DNA from: Hyphomonas sp.
GTDB taxonomy: Bacteria; Pseudomonadota; Alphaproteobacteria; Caulobacterales; Hyphomonadaceae
Direction of reading: 5' to 3'
Assembly: GCA_024743015.1 (NCBI GenBank)
Contig: JANSXJ010000210.1
Coordinates: forward strand, 1 to 6,548
Length of the DNA: 6,548 nucleotides
The notes under the pieces were generated by a model. That model searched no databases. It was not told the DNA's origin and saw nothing but the letters and a program-made list of their open reading frames with translations. Below, one piece after another: positions 5,899 to 6,548 of the stretch. The translations under genes and the position numbers were made by a program. Each line of letters starts with the position of its first letter. The first letter of the stretch is position 1.

Positions 5899-6548
5899 GC
5901 GGCATCCTCCGCCGCTGTCATTTTCGTGTAGAGGTCGAACAGTTTTTCGAGGCGTTCGGTGTCGTTCTTGAAGCGGCGGCCGATATAGATGCGCTCCAAA
6001 GTTTCATCATTGCGCTCATGGGCTTCGCGCACGAGGGGGAATTCCTCGTCCATGCGGTCGGGGTCGTACATGTCGGCGATGGTTGCAGGGAAGTAATGCT
6101 CCCGCGCGAGCAGAATGTCCTCGGCGCAACGGGTCAAGTCCGCCTTGTTCTTCTCCGTCAGCGTCGGAACAGGGAAGGTGTTCCAGCCGAGGATGTTCGA
6201 ATATGAATAGTCTGACCTAAGTCGACCGCACACTGTCGCGATCCACGCCAAGTGTATTCTCGAAGAAATGATAGCTAAAGGCCATATCTCACCCGTTGCC
6301 ATATAGAAGGCTTTGTTCGTGGGGACTACGGTTTCATCTGATAGGCCAGCCGGAAAGTATTCTCGATTTTCCGAAGATACAATTGGCACGAAGATTTTTT
6401 CTGGACCGTCCCCTTTGCGCTCGCGGAACTGGTGAGGCTTAGCAGCGAGCTTATTTACAGCCTTATCGGTGGTTTCAAGGCGATCTCGTCGCACGCTCTG
6501 AAACCTCTCCTGTATTGCTTTGATTGTGGCCACACTCTCAACGGCTTC
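5895..6548 (-). CDS. MmeI-family DNA methyltransferase / Type IIG enzyme, C-terminal part (partial)
   Basis: The frame is open through the right window edge, so only the last 217 codons are seen; GTG at 6531-6533 is an internal Val codon, not a start. The sequence fits the end of MmeI-type enzymes, which methylate adenine in an asymmetric site and usually also cut at a distance through an N-terminal nuclease. Target-recognition signatures are VSSENREYFPAG (6380-6345), the IHLAWIATVCGRLRSDYSYSN block (6257-6195) and NTFPVP (6182-6165). The C-terminal domain follows: AEDILLAREHYFPATIADMY, then ERNDETLERIYIGRRFKNDTERLEKLF, ending at TGA 5895-5897. The methyltransferase core (NPPY motif, SAM site) and any nuclease lie outside the window, so whether this is a methyltransferase only or a full restriction enzyme is undecided. 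GC falls from about 59% in the C-terminal domain to about 47% in the recognition region. The stop overlaps the next gene as ATGA. Confidence 0.85.
   Translation of the reverse strand, partial: EAVESVATIKAIQERFQSVRRDRLETTDKAVNKLAAKPHQFRERKGDGPEKIFVPIVSSENREYFPAGLSDETVVPTNKAFYMATGEIWPLAIISSRIHLAWIATVCGRLRSDYSYSNILGWNTFPVPTLTEKNKADLTRCAEDILLAREHYFPATIADMYDPDRMDEEFPLVREAHERNDETLERIYIGRRFKNDTERLEKLFDLYTKMTAAEDAA

Larger units (their letters stand above)
1477..6548 (-). other. Four-gene overlapping restriction/defence-type operon (5' end outside window)
   Basis: MmeI-like methyltransferase, EVE/GIY-YIG protein, SF2 helicase and GIY-YIG protein follow one another with overlaps at 5895-5898 (ATGA), 4735-4738 (ATGA) and 2651-2658 (ATGGCTGA). 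No room is left for internal promoters or terminators between genes, so a single transcript starting beyond 6548 is expected. No intrinsic terminator is visible after the last stop at 1477. The combination of modification, motor and nucleases is typical of DNA-targeting defence. Confidence 0.75.

Noticed and set aside
6531..6533. GTG as the start of a stand-alone 212-residue protein
   Set aside because: The frame stays open upstream to the window edge, and the protein begins in the middle of an MmeI-type recognition region, so this is an internal Val codon.
1..6548. CRISPR array, tRNA, rRNA or insertion sequence
   Set aside because: No regularly spaced repeats, tRNA-like cloverleaf, rRNA signature or transposase sequence was seen on either strand.

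Overview
The window looks like accessory DNA from an alphaproteobacterium, probably part of an integrative element, plasmid or defence island. This rests on the GC-rich sequence (about 60% in most genes, by hand count over sampled stretches), the style of the proteins, and an ArdA antirestriction gene beside a restriction-type operon. The genus cannot be told from the sequence. All supported genes lie on the minus strand, so transcription runs from the right edge towards the left.

Right part (6548 to 1477): four tightly overlapping genes form one operon. In transcription order they are: (1) the C-terminal part, cut by the window edge, of an MmeI-family DNA methyltransferase or Type IIG restriction-modification protein, covering its target-recognition and C-terminal domains; (2) a 387-residue protein with a probable PUA/EVE-like modified-base reader region followed by a GIY-YIG-type nuclease domain; (3) a superfamily 2 DEAD/DEAH helicase of about 695 residues; (4) a 393-residue protein with a C-terminal GIY-YIG (T5orf172/MUG113-like) nuclease domain. 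The junctions are ATGA, ATGA and ATGGCTGA overlaps, so the four proteins are probably made together. MmeI-type enzymes are usually self-contained, so one with a helicase and two different GIY-YIG proteins is a candidate composite defence system. I do not recognise it as a named one.

Middle (1236-1476): a 241-bp gap with no credible gene. It holds a perfect 14-bp inverted repeat with a 49-nt spacer, an overlapping 6-bp GC hairpin and a 13-bp palindrome. No intrinsic terminator or clear promoter was found.

Left part (1235 to 134): ardA is broken late by an in-frame TAG. The remaining 29 codons of its normal C-terminus are still readable downstream and end one base before the start of a protein of unknown function. 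Positions 1-133 contain nothing that can be assigned.

The methyltransferase target-recognition region and the EVE/GIY-YIG gene are poorer in GC (about 42-50% in samples) than the flanking methyltransferase C-terminus (about 59%) and the helicase (63% in one sample). This fits exchange of the specificity-determining parts of the system.
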